From Bacillus sp. FJAT-27445 (lineage in GTDB: Bacteria; Bacillota; Bacilli; Bacillales; Cytobacillaceae): 64,000 nt of DNA. Below the pieces are notes generated by a model, which ran no database searches, was not told the origin of the DNA, and worked only from the letters and a program-made list of their open reading frames with translations. Positions 56,579 to 64,000 of the stretch are shown piece after piece (position 1 is the first letter of the stretch; each line of letters opens with the position of its first letter). The stretch lies in contig NZ_LMTI01000002.1 in assembly GCF_001510665.1 (NCBI RefSeq), positions 443,753 to 507,752 on the forward strand, read 5' to 3'. The translations under genes were made by a program, and so were the position numbers.

Positions 56579-56616
56579 ATGAATGTCCATTCATTATATT
56601 ATAGCCTTCATGAAGG
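56579..56616 (-). promoter_or_regulatory. Promoter of ysmA with two palindromes
   Basis: A -10-like TATAAT lies near 56599-56604 on the minus strand. A palindrome ATGAATG-GA-CATTCAT (56579-56594) sits just downstream and a perfect 12-bp palindrome CCTTCATGAAGG (56605-56616) just upstream. The half-sites TGAATG/CATTCA recall the FadR box but with 2 rather than 6 bases between them. Confidence 0.5.
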
Positions 56617-56668
56617 AATAGAGAAAGTTTTATAGTTCATCCTAAAAGACGCTTGTCTGCAATTCAGT

Positions 56669-57283
56669 TTAGTTAACCTTCACCGGCTTTGCATAAATGA
56701 TATATCTTTCTGGTGCATTTCCTACATAGCTGAACGGATAGCATGTTGTGAGAATTAATTCTTCCTGTTCACTCTGCAGTGTAATAATGGACCGGTCTTC
56801 CGCGTCAACGATTTTTGTTCTCTCTATTTTATACTTATGCTCACTTTTGGGCAGCCGGACCCTTAAAATATCCCCCGGTTTAAGCTCACCGAGGCGCCTG
56901 AATACCGTGTCCCTATGCCCAGACAGAACAATCTGACCCTCTTCACCCGGGAGATAGGAACCGCTATAATGGCCGACCCCTTTTTTTAGGTCATCCGGAT
57001 CGGTTCCTTCAACAATCGCCAATTCGGAATCGATTGCGGGTAGTTCCAGGAGGCCAACAATCTCTCCAAAACCAGGTTTTGCAGGTTGCTCGGCTGTCTT
57101 TTCCCCCGGCATTTGCGCCTTCGCTTCAATTGGTCCGCTTTTAACGAGCCTTCTTGCTTCTTCAAGCGATTGGCCGCTTTTCATTTTCGTCTCTGCGAGT
57201 TGAAAACCACCAACCGCAAGAACAACGATGCCTGCAAATATAAAGATCCATGGCAAAATTGCCTTTCCAATCAATGGCCTCAC
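56669..57283 (-). CDS. Class D-like sortase
   Basis: Cysteine transpeptidase that anchors wall proteins. The 204-residue product has one N-terminal membrane helix (about 8-27), a low-complexity linker, and the sortase domain with catalytic His (LSGHRDTVF), Cys (LTTCYPF) and Arg (APERYII). No LPxTG-type substrate is visible in the window. GTG 57283 has a weak binding site; TTG three codons on is an alternative. It sits between ysmA and sdhB, an insertion compared with B. subtilis as I recall it. Confidence 0.88.
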   Translation of the reverse strand: MRPLIGKAILPWIFIFAGIVVLAVGGFQLAETKMKSGQSLEEARRLVKSGPIEAKAQMPGEKTAEQPAKPGFGEIVGLLELPAIDSELAIVEGTDPDDLKKGVGHYSGSYLPGEEGQIVLSGHRDTVFRRLGELKPGDILRVRLPKSEHKYKIERTKIVDAEDRSIITLQSEQEELILTTCYPFSYVGNAPERYIIYAKPVKVN

Positions 57284-57390
57284 CCCATTCTAGGTTTGCA
57301 CCTTCCTACAATTATATCAAAACCGGCATAATCGGCATACCGCCTAAATACCTGCCCTAGCAAAACCTCAAACTGACCAATAATATACGC

Positions 57391-57426
57391 AAAAAAGCTG
57401 CCCCAATCGCGTTGGGGCAGCTTTTA
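57391..57426 (-). terminator. Terminator after sdhB
   Basis: AAAAGCTGCCCCAA and TTGGGGCAGCTTTTTT form a 14-bp stem around a 4-6 base loop on the minus strand, closing the sdh operon. Confidence 0.93.
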
Positions 57427-57440
57427 AAATCAACATTCTG

Positions 57441-58232
57441 TTACGCTTGGTCGCTGCCGAAGAAGTTCCGGAACGATTGGAATGTCGTGTCACGGTTAAG
57501 GGCGGCAATCGAAGTTGTAAGCGGAATGCCTTTCGGGCAGGATTGGACGCAGTTCTGCGAATTCCCGCAGTTTACAAGGCCTCCATCACCCATAATCGCA
57601 TTCAGGCGCTCAGCCTTGTTCATTTCACCAGTTGGGTGGGCATTGAACAGGCGAACCTGGGAAAGCGGTGCCGGCCCAATGAAGTCCGACTTGCTGTTTA
57701 CATTTGGGCAGGCCTCAAGGCAGACGCCGCATGTCATACACTTTGAAAGCTCATATGCCCACTGGCGCTTTGTTTCAGGCATGCGCGGGCCAGGCCCCAA
57801 ATCATAGGTTCCGTCAATTGGAATCCATGCTTTTACCTTTTTCAAAGAATCAAACATCCTGCTGCGGTCAACCTGCAGGTCACGGACGATTGGGAATGTT
57901 TTCATCGGCGCTAGGCGAATCGGCTGTTCCAACTGGTCTACCAATGCTGTACAGGATTGGCGCGGCTTTCCGTTGATAATCATTGAACACGCCCCGCAAA
58001 CTTCTTCAAGGCAGTTCATTTCCCATGTGATTGGAGTTGTCTGTTTCCCGTTCTCATCTACAGGGTTCCTCCGGATTTCCATTAATGCGGAAATGACATT
58101 CATGTTCGGTCTGTATGGCAGGACAAACGTTTCTTCGTAAGGGGCGGAATCCGGTGTGTCCTGGCGAGTGATGATAAACTTGACTGTCTTGGTCGCTGTC
58201 GCAGTCTTTTCGGCTGCCATTGTTTCAGTCAT
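57441..58232 (-). CDS. sdhB: Succinate dehydrogenase iron-sulfur subunit
   Basis: Carries electrons from the flavoprotein to menaquinone. The 263-residue product has the 2Fe-2S motif (CLEEVCGACSM, about 73-83, with a later Cys) and the two C-terminal cluster motifs CMTCGVCLEACP and CGNSQNCVQSCP. GGGGGAG precedes the ATG; 6 bases separate it from sdhA. Confidence 0.96.
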   Translation of the reverse strand: MTETMAAEKTATATKTVKFIITRQDTPDSAPYEETFVLPYRPNMNVISALMEIRRNPVDENGKQTTPITWEMNCLEEVCGACSMIINGKPRQSCTALVDQLEQPIRLAPMKTFPIVRDLQVDRSRMFDSLKKVKAWIPIDGTYDLGPGPRMPETKRQWAYELSKCMTCGVCLEACPNVNSKSDFIGPAPLSQVRLFNAHPTGEMNKAERLNAIMGDGGLVNCGNSQNCVQSCPKGIPLTTSIAALNRDTTFQSFRNFFGSDQA

Positions 58233-58238
58233 CCGTTT

Positions 58239-59996
58239 CTACTCCCCCTTCTTTTTCGAATAATCGCGCTTCCGCGGCTTAATCAATGAAGTATCCACTT
58301 CTTCATAATGGAAAGCCGGAGCCGATTTTTGGCCTGTGAACTTGGCCATTGTAGTTTTCAGGAATTTGTCATCGTCACGTTCAGGGAAGTCAGGCTTGTA
58401 ATGGGCCCCCCTGCTCTCGTCACGGTTCAACGCTCCAATTGTGATTACACGGGCAAGCTGCAGCATATGCTGAAGCTGGCGTGTGAAAGCTGCTCCCTGG
58501 TTGCTCCAACGTGCCGTATCGTTGATGTTGATTTGGTCATAACGTTCAAGCAATTCCTGAATCTTTTCATCTGTCTTGCGAAGCTTGTCATTATGGCGGA
58601 CAACCGTTACGTTATCAGTCATCCACTCGCCGAGTTCTTTATGGATGACATAGGCGTTTTCAGTGCCATCAAGCGACATGATGTGATTCCATTTTGCTTC
58701 TTCTTCCATGACATGGCTTGAGAATACAGACTCTTCCAACGCATCCGCGCTTTTTTCAAGCCCATTGATATAACGGACAGCATTCGGGCCGGCAACCATT
58801 CCCCCAAAAACAGCAGAAAGAAGCGAGTTGGCGCCAAGGCGGTTCGCACCATGTTGGGAATAGTCACATTCCCCAGCGGCAAAGAGGCCAGGGATGTTGG
58901 TCATCTGGTCATAGTCAACCCACAGGCCGCCCATCGAATAGTGGACTGCCGGGAAGATCTTCATTGGGACCTTGCGCGGGTCATCGCCCATGAATTTTTC
59001 ATAAATTTCAATGATTCCGCCTAGCTTAATGTCAAGCTCATGCGGATCCTTATGGGAAAGGTCCAGGTAGACCATGTTTTCTCCGTTTATTCCGAGCTTC
59101 TGGTTCACGCACACATCAAAGATTTCACGCGTCGCGATATCCCTTGGAACCAAGTTTCCGTACGCCGGATATTTTTCTTCAAGGAAATACCAAGGTTTTC
59201 CATCTTTGTATGTCCAAATGCGCCCGCCTTCACCACGTGCCGATTCACTCATCAGGCGAAGCTTGTCATCCCCTGGGATGGCTGTTGGGTGAATTTGGAT
59301 AAATTCCCCATTCGCATAATAGGCGCCCTGCTGGTAAACTATTGAAGCCGCGGAACCGGTATTGATGATTGAGTTTGTCGATTTTCCAAAAATGATTCCA
59401 GGACCGCCGGTAGCCATGATTACAGCATCAGCGGGAAATGCCTTGATATCCATGGAAGTCAGGTGTTGCGCCGTAATTCCGCGGCACGTCCCGTCTTCAT
59501 CAACGACAGCACCGAGGAATTCCCAGCCTTCATACTTCGTCACAAGGCCGGCTACTTCAAAGCGGCGAACCTGTTCATCAAGCGCATAAAGAAGCTGCTG
59601 CCCGGTTGTCGCTCCGGCAAACGCGGTGCGATGATGCTGTGTGCCTCCAAAACGGCGGAAATCGAGCAGGCCTTCTGGCGTCCTATTGAACATAACGCCC
59701 ATACGGTCGAATAAATGGATGATTCCAGGCGCAGCATCGCACATTGCCTTAACAGGAGGCTGGTTGGCGAGGAAGTCACCACCGTATACAGAATCGTCAA
59801 AGTGCTCCCATGGGGAGTCGCCTTCACCTTTCGTATTGACGGCGCCGTTAATGCCGCCCTGCGCACAAACGGAGTGGGAACGCTTTACCGGCACAAGCGA
59901 AAACAATTCCACCTGTGTCCCGGCTTCAGCTGCCTTGATGGTAGCCATCAAACCAGCAAGCCCGCCTCCGACAACAATTATCTTTCCTTTTGCCAT
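58239..59996 (-). CDS. sdhA: Succinate dehydrogenase flavoprotein subunit
   Basis: Catalytic FAD subunit oxidising succinate to fumarate. The 585-residue product has the FAD motif VVGGGLAGL (about 8-16), the covalent-FAD His region SVCAQGGINGA, HPTAIPGDDKL, active-site SESARGEGG and the Arg in GANRLGANSLLSAVFGG. GGGAGTG precedes the ATG. Middle gene of sdhCAB. Confidence 0.97.
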   Translation of the reverse strand: MAKGKIIVVGGGLAGLMATIKAAEAGTQVELFSLVPVKRSHSVCAQGGINGAVNTKGEGDSPWEHFDDSVYGGDFLANQPPVKAMCDAAPGIIHLFDRMGVMFNRTPEGLLDFRRFGGTQHHRTAFAGATTGQQLLYALDEQVRRFEVAGLVTKYEGWEFLGAVVDEDGTCRGITAQHLTSMDIKAFPADAVIMATGGPGIIFGKSTNSIINTGSAASIVYQQGAYYANGEFIQIHPTAIPGDDKLRLMSESARGEGGRIWTYKDGKPWYFLEEKYPAYGNLVPRDIATREIFDVCVNQKLGINGENMVYLDLSHKDPHELDIKLGGIIEIYEKFMGDDPRKVPMKIFPAVHYSMGGLWVDYDQMTNIPGLFAAGECDYSQHGANRLGANSLLSAVFGGMVAGPNAVRYINGLEKSADALEESVFSSHVMEEEAKWNHIMSLDGTENAYVIHKELGEWMTDNVTVVRHNDKLRKTDEKIQELLERYDQININDTARWSNQGAAFTRQLQHMLQLARVITIGALNRDESRGAHYKPDFPERDDDKFLKTTMAKFTGQKSAPAFHYEEVDTSLIKPRKRDYSKKKGE

Positions 59997-60053
59997 TCTT
60001 GACTCACTCCCTAATTAATTCCTAATCTATCAGGACCGACCTAATTTTTCAGA

Positions 60054-60662
60054 TTACATAAATGCTAGCAAGGCGCGAATCCCGACAAAGGAAAGGGCAA
60101 AAAAGAGGCCCATTGTAAAATACGTGGAAATTATTTGTGAGCGCGGAGTCACAGTGACGCCCCAGCTGACAAAGAATGACCAAAGCCCGTTCGCGAAGTG
60201 AAAAATAGTAGAAATAACCCCTAAGAAGTAAAAAACAACCATGAAAGGAGAGCTTAAAATGTCTGCCATCATGTTATAATCTACTGTCGCGCCAAAAGCT
60301 GCCGCGACCCTGGTTTCCCATACGTGCCAGCTTACAAAGATCAGCGTAATTACGCCTGTAACACGCTGGATTGTGAACATCCAGTTACGGAAATAACCGT
60401 ATCTGCCCGGGTTATTGTCTGCTGTAAAAGCGATATAAAGTCCATAAATTGCATGGTATAGCAAAGGCAAATAAATCACTACGGTTTCCAGGACAAGCCT
60501 GAAAGGGAGATTTCCCATAAAGTCTGCCGTTTTATTGAAGGACTCCGGACCTCCTGTTGCAGAATAGTTCACGAGCAGGTGCTGCATGAGAAAAACTCCG
60601 ACCGGGATGACTCCCAGTAGCGAATGCAGCCTGCGGTAAAAAAACTCTCTGTTACCCGCCAT
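60054..60662 (-). CDS. sdhC: Succinate dehydrogenase cytochrome b558 subunit
   Basis: Five-helix di-haem membrane anchor of the Bacillus-type enzyme. The product is 202 residues from ATG 60662 (seven bases after AGGGGG), starting MAGNREFFYRRLHS like B. subtilis SdhC. Haem-ligand histidines are in RRLHSLLG, QHLLVN, YHAIYG, SWHVWET and HFANGLW. First gene of the operon. Confidence 0.96.
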   Translation of the reverse strand: MAGNREFFYRRLHSLLGVIPVGVFLMQHLLVNYSATGGPESFNKTADFMGNLPFRLVLETVVIYLPLLYHAIYGLYIAFTADNNPGRYGYFRNWMFTIQRVTGVITLIFVSWHVWETRVAAAFGATVDYNMMADILSSPFMVVFYFLGVISTIFHFANGLWSFFVSWGVTVTPRSQIISTYFTMGLFFALSFVGIRALLAFM

Positions 60663-61009
60663 AATCATACCCCCTAGTTAATGCGATGAAGGCTCCCCTT
60701 TTAGAATATAAACCTATCATCATTGTGAAAAAGTTATGAACCTTTAGTTACATTCATGTGACATGTTCATTTTACTCTCAAGGTGGGAGAGCGTCAAGAA
60801 AACGAATACATTATTTCTCATATAGACACAATCTTAAAAATATACTGATATAAGGATTATTTGAAGAGCGTCCAAGTGGAGGAAGTCACCGAGAATTCTT
60901 CGGAAATTCGTAGGAGGGGGAAGGGAAGGTAAAATAATTTGTAATAATTTTAAAGATTTTGCAATGGAAAATATGTATATAATAGAATGATAGAAAGAGA
61001 GGGAGTCGT
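60663..61009. other. Divergent promoter region of sdhC and yslB
   Basis: About 350 bases without a gene. A clear TATAAT at 60978-60983 (plus strand), with an ATTTTG-like -35 16 bases upstream, suits yslB. On the minus strand the sdhC leader is AT-rich with no terminator or riboswitch that I can recognise. Confidence 0.45.
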
Positions 61010-61453
61010 TTGAAAGATACAGCTTCTGAATTACAGCAAACTGAATCCGTTAGCAAATTCGGCTATGAATTGATTAGGGATACCCTATTGCCGGAACTTC
61101 TTGGCAAAAATGCGCCCGAGCTTCTTTATTGGGCTGGAAAGCTGCTTGCCAGGAAATACCCGCTGAATACATTAGAAGAAGTCATCGCATTTTTTTCCCG
61201 GGCTTCATGGGGCACTCTGGCTATCCGAAAAGAATCAAAAAATGAAATTGAATTCGAATTGGCCGCTGTCCTTCTTCCATCACGGGTTACTTCCAAGGCG
61301 GAGTCCTATTTCCAAATTGAGGCTGGTTTTCTAGCCCAGCAAATCGAATTGCAAAAAGGGGTTGTGGCCGAGGCGTTCGAGCATCCGGTCAAGCGTTCCA
61401 AAATTGCTGTTTTCACAGTCAAATGGGACAGAAAAGACCCTATCGAAGGATAA
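61010..61453 (+). CDS. yslB: YslB family protein (DUF2507)
   Basis: The 147-residue plus-strand product (KFGYELIRDTLLPELLGKN near the start, LYWAGKLLARKYPL) matches the small cytosolic YslB family found next to sdhC in bacilli. Its fold relates to the V4R-type haem/ligand-binding family; function unknown. TTG start follows GAGGGAG. Confidence 0.9.
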   Translation: MKDTASELQQTESVSKFGYELIRDTLLPELLGKNAPELLYWAGKLLARKYPLNTLEEVIAFFSRASWGTLAIRKESKNEIEFELAAVLLPSRVTSKAESYFQIEAGFLAQQIELQKGVVAEAFEHPVKRSKIAVFTVKWDRKDPIEG

Positions 61454-61462
61454 ACAAAATTC

Positions 61463-61505
61463 TAAAAATAGCCCCCCTTTCAATCCGAAAAGGGGGGCTA
61501 TTTCC
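61463..61505. terminator. Bidirectional terminator between yslB and lysC
   Basis: ATAGCCCCCCTTT and AAAGGGGGGCTAT form a strong stem with T-rich tails on both strands, between two convergent genes. Confidence 0.92.
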
Positions 61506-61513
61506 GTTTCAAT

Positions 61514-62743
61514 TTAAGAGTGGATTTCGCTGCCTGCTAGGGCAAAAGCGTCATGCAGCGCTTCAACTGCTTTGACCATGAATGTCTCGTCAATTACAAC
61601 GGATACCTTTATTTCCGATGTGCTGACCATTTTTACCTGGATGCCTTGATCTGCCAGTACGCCAAACATTTGCGCTGCAACTCCGGGGTTCGATACCATG
61701 CCAGATCCGACAATGGATACCTTGGAAAGGCCGGTCTCCGTTTCAATCCTGCCGTATCCCAATGCTTTTCTACTCGCTTCAAGGACCTCGATTGTTTTTT
61801 CCAAGTCTTCCGTCTTGATGGAGAATGAAAGATTTGCTGTACCATCACCTGTGATATTTTGGATGATAATGTCCACGTTAATACTATTCTTCGCCAGGGA
61901 AGCAAAAATCGACGGCAGGCCATTCAGAGATTCAGCCAAACCGATTACGGATACCCGTGTAATTTGGTCTTCAAAAGCGACTCCGCGTACAATTAAATTT
62001 TCTTCCATTGATACTTCCTCCTCTATAATGGTCCCTTCCTCTTTTTCCATGCTGGAGCGCACGACAAGCGGAATTCCGTAATTTTTCGCAAACTCGACTG
62101 CCCTAGGATGGAGGACTCCCGCACCTAAATTGGCAAGTTCCAGCATTTCGTCATAGGAAACAGATAGAAGTTTCCTGGCATTTTTCACCATACGCGGGTC
62201 TGTCGTGAAAACACCGGTCACATCTGTATAAATATCGCAGCGGCTGGCTTTCATGGCTGCCGCCAGGGCAACGGCAGTCGTATCTGATCCGCCCCTTCCG
62301 AGTGTGGTAATTTCACCATGCTCGGTAGTCCCTTGAAATCCAGCCACGATAGCAACTTTACCTTCATTTAGGATGTTTAGAACTTTTTCCGGATCAATGT
62401 CCATGATCCTTGCGTTCCCATGGACATCTTCTGTTTTTATCCCGGCCTGCCAGCCGGTAAAGGAGACTGCTTCCTTCCCTAATGCATGTAATGCCATTGC
62501 CAGCAGGGAAATGGTCACCTGTTCCCCGGTTGAAAGGAGCATGTCCATTTCTCGCTTGGAAGGCGATGAGGTAAGTTCCTTCGCCAGTCCGACCAGTTGG
62601 TCCGTTGTTTTCCCCATTGCAGAAACGACAACTGTTACACGATTGCCTTTTTCACATTCTTCCATGATCCTCCTGGCCACATTCATAATCCGCTCAGGCG
62701 AACCAACAGAGGTGCCGCCAAATTTCTGTACAATGATTGCCAC
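61514..62743 (-). CDS. lysC: Lysine-regulated aspartokinase
   Basis: Phosphorylates aspartate, first step of lysine, threonine and methionine synthesis. From GTG 62743 the 409-residue product starts VAIIVQKFGGTSVGS. It has the kinase motifs TTLGRGGSDTTAVALA and DIYTDVTGVFTTDPR, and two C-terminal ACT domains (VSVIGLAESLNGLPS, VSIVGSGMVSNPGVAAQMF). The frame is open 38 codons upstream into the riboswitch leader, but that is not coding. Controlled by the L-box upstream. Confidence 0.96.
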   Translation of the reverse strand: MAIIVQKFGGTSVGSPERIMNVARRIMEECEKGNRVTVVVSAMGKTTDQLVGLAKELTSSPSKREMDMLLSTGEQVTISLLAMALHALGKEAVSFTGWQAGIKTEDVHGNARIMDIDPEKVLNILNEGKVAIVAGFQGTTEHGEITTLGRGGSDTTAVALAAAMKASRCDIYTDVTGVFTTDPRMVKNARKLLSVSYDEMLELANLGAGVLHPRAVEFAKNYGIPLVVRSSMEKEEGTIIEEEVSMEENLIVRGVAFEDQITRVSVIGLAESLNGLPSIFASLAKNSINVDIIIQNITGDGTANLSFSIKTEDLEKTIEVLEASRKALGYGRIETETGLSKVSIVGSGMVSNPGVAAQMFGVLADQGIQVKMVSTSEIKVSVVIDETFMVKAVEALHDAFALAGSEIHS

Positions 62744-62802
62744 TGTTTCCCCAACTTTCTCTAGTATCTTTTTTCTGATTGGAAGTAAGGTATCTGCACA
62801 AA

Positions 62803-62835
62803 TAAAAAGGGCAATGAGAGTTATCTCATTGCCCG
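62803..62835 (-). terminator. Riboswitch-controlled terminator of lysC
   Basis: GGGCAATGAGA and TCTCATTGCCC pair on the minus strand around a 4-6 base loop, followed by TTTTTA. It is the expression platform of the lysine riboswitch. Confidence 0.92.
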
Positions 62836-62849
62836 GATACGTGACACAT

Positions 62850-63040
62850 CTACGCATCTATGTGAGATAGCCCTCCAGGGTAGTAAACCCTGACAATCCT
62901 GCATTTATTCAATACAGGACCAGCAAGCGTCTGGAATGGCCCATTCGCCGCTTCGGCGGTCTACCCTTTCAAAATCCCTCCTGGAATCCATTTTTCTCCG
63001 GATTTTTACTCTTGAAGCCCGCGCCTCTACCTTCACTTTA
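62850..63040 (-). ncRNA. Lysine riboswitch (L-box)
   Basis: The minus-strand leader of lysC has the L-box landmarks: AGGTAGAGGCGCGG at the start, TCAAGAGTA loop E-type motif, then GACCGCCGAAGCGGCG and GCTTGCTGGTCC. The P1 closing segment TCTCACATAG lies close to the terminator. Lysine binding would favour the downstream terminator and switch off lysC. Confidence 0.92.
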
Positions 63041-63106
63041 GAAATTAAAGTGATAGTATATGAAATTATCCATGATTATAACACAACTGTTTTTTATTCG
63101 GCAATC

Positions 63107-64000
63107 CTAAGTATTTAATTTTTTGAGAAGTTCTTCCGCAATTGGGCCCGGTATGCCGATTTTAAGGAATTCCTCCGCACTTGCTTCCTTCATTTTTTTT
63201 ACGGAACCAAAATTCTTCAAAAGCAGCTTCTTCCGTTTTTCGCCAATCCCCGGAATGGAATCGAGGATGGATTGGAATGCGCTCTTGCCTCGAAGCTGCC
63301 TGTGGAAAGTAATCGCAAACCGGTGGACTTCATCCTGAATGCGCTGCAGCAGGTAAAACTCCTGGCTGTTGCGTGGGAGAGGAATTATTTCCAGCGGATT
63401 GCCGTACAGGAGCTGGGATGTTTTATGCTTCTCATCCTTCACAAGTCCGGCGAGTGGGATTTCAAGTCCCAGTTCATTTTCGAGTACGTCTCTCACAGCT
63501 TCGACGTGGCCTTTCCCGCCATCGATGATAATCATGTCCGGAAGCGGAAGTTCTTCCTTCAACGCCCGCGAGTATCTTCTTCTGGCCACTTCCCTCATCG
63601 ATTCATAATCATCAGGTCCTTTAACCGATTTAATTTTGTATTTCCGGTATTCCTTTTTATACGGTTTCCCATCCATGAACACGACCATCGCCGAAACGGG
63701 GTCGGTTCCCTGGATGTTTGAGTTATCAAAAGCCTCAATCCGGTTTGGGGTATGGATGCCCAGTAGCATACCTAGATTATCGACAGCCTTAATGGTCCGG
63801 TTCTCATCACGTTCGATTAGCGAGAACTTTTCAATCAGGGCAATTTGCGCATTCTTCACGGCAAGCTTGACGAGGTCCTTTTTTGCCCCGCGCTGCGGCT
63901 GAAGGACTTTCACTTCAAGCAGCTCCTCGGCCATTTTGCAGTCTACGCTGTCCTGGATAAGGATTTCTCTCGGTTTGAAATGGTTTGCTTTTGAATAAAA
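63107..64000 (-). CDS. uvrC: Excinuclease ABC subunit C (3' part)
   Basis: UvrC makes both incisions in nucleotide excision repair. The visible 297 residues run off the window edge in frame and so lack the GIY-YIG and UVR domains. Present are the C-terminal RNase H-like endonuclease domain ([30 protein letters not shown] with catalytic Asp residues) and the final (HhH)2 domain ([20 protein letters not shown]). Upstream neighbour of lysC as in B. subtilis. Confidence 0.96.
   Translation of the reverse strand, partial: FYSKANHFKPREILIQDSVDCKMAEELLEVKVLQPQRGAKKDLVKLAVKNAQIALIEKFSLIERDENRTIKAVDNLGMLLGIHTPNRIEAFDNSNIQGTDPVSAMVVFMDGKPYKKEYRKYKIKSVKGPDDYESMREVARRRYSRALKEELPLPDMIIIDGGKGHVEAVRDVLENELGLEIPLAGLVKDEKHKTSQLLYGNPLEIIPLPRNSQEFYLLQRIQDEVHRFAITFHRQLRGKSAFQSILDSIPGIGEKRKKLLLKNFGSVKKMKEASAEEFLKIGIPGPIAEELLKKLNT

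Overview
This is about 64 kb of chromosome from an endospore-forming Bacillota bacterium, most likely Bacillaceae. The gene order from minD/minC through mre, radC, maf, spoIIB, folC, valS, spoVID, the hem operon, lon, clpX, tig, rph, gerM, racE, gerE, sdh and lysC to uvrC matches my memory of the Bacillus subtilis minCD-uvrC region. Spore genes (spoIIB, spoVID, ysxE, lonB, gerM, gerE) confirm a sporulator. Almost everything is on the minus strand; plus-strand exceptions are yslB, a YsxD-like gene, a small YszA-like membrane protein gene and a possible 18-codon ORF.

Layout. 1-5.6 kb: division-site and cell-shape genes (minD, minC, mreD, mreC, mreB), radC, maf. 5.8-17.2 kb: spoIIB, then a type IV pilus operon built around the comC prepilin peptidase position (two envelope proteins, pilB, pilT, pilC, pilin, peptidase, pilM, pilN, pilO). 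A GAF-GGDEF diguanylate cyclase lies just upstream (17.4-19.1 kb), and PilB carries two MshEN-type c-di-GMP motifs, so the locus reads as a c-di-GMP-controlled pilus. 19.2-28.1 kb: folC, valS with a T-box leader, ysxE, spoVID and an M48 protease fused to ankyrin repeats. 28.3-36.3 kb: the haem operon hemA-hemX-hemC-hemD-hemB-hemL, interrupted between hemX and hemC by an IscB nuclease gene and its omegaRNA (HEARO). 36.5-46.3 kb: ysxD-like gene, engB, lonA, lonB, clpX, tig, ysoA.

46.5-50.6 kb: a compact AT-rich island at the 3' end of tRNA-Arg(TCT), bounded by 33-bp direct repeats of the tRNA end. It has no integrase and carries a three-gene operon (sce7726-like nuclease fold, sce7725-like protein, RES-domain NAD+-degrading protein). 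This is the best candidate for an undescribed, probably defensive, system. 50.8-64 kb: ysnB, ysnA, rph, gerM, racE, ysmB, gerE, ysmA, a class D-like sortase, sdhCAB, yslB, lysC under a lysine riboswitch, and the 3' part of uvrC.

Three intergenic regions (20.7, 28.2 and 54.1 kb) hold short arrays with the same ~52-bp period and alternating inverted boxes but different box sequences, suggesting a family of structured repeats. A separate ~130-bp inverted-end repeat interrupts the pilus operon at 9.5 kb.
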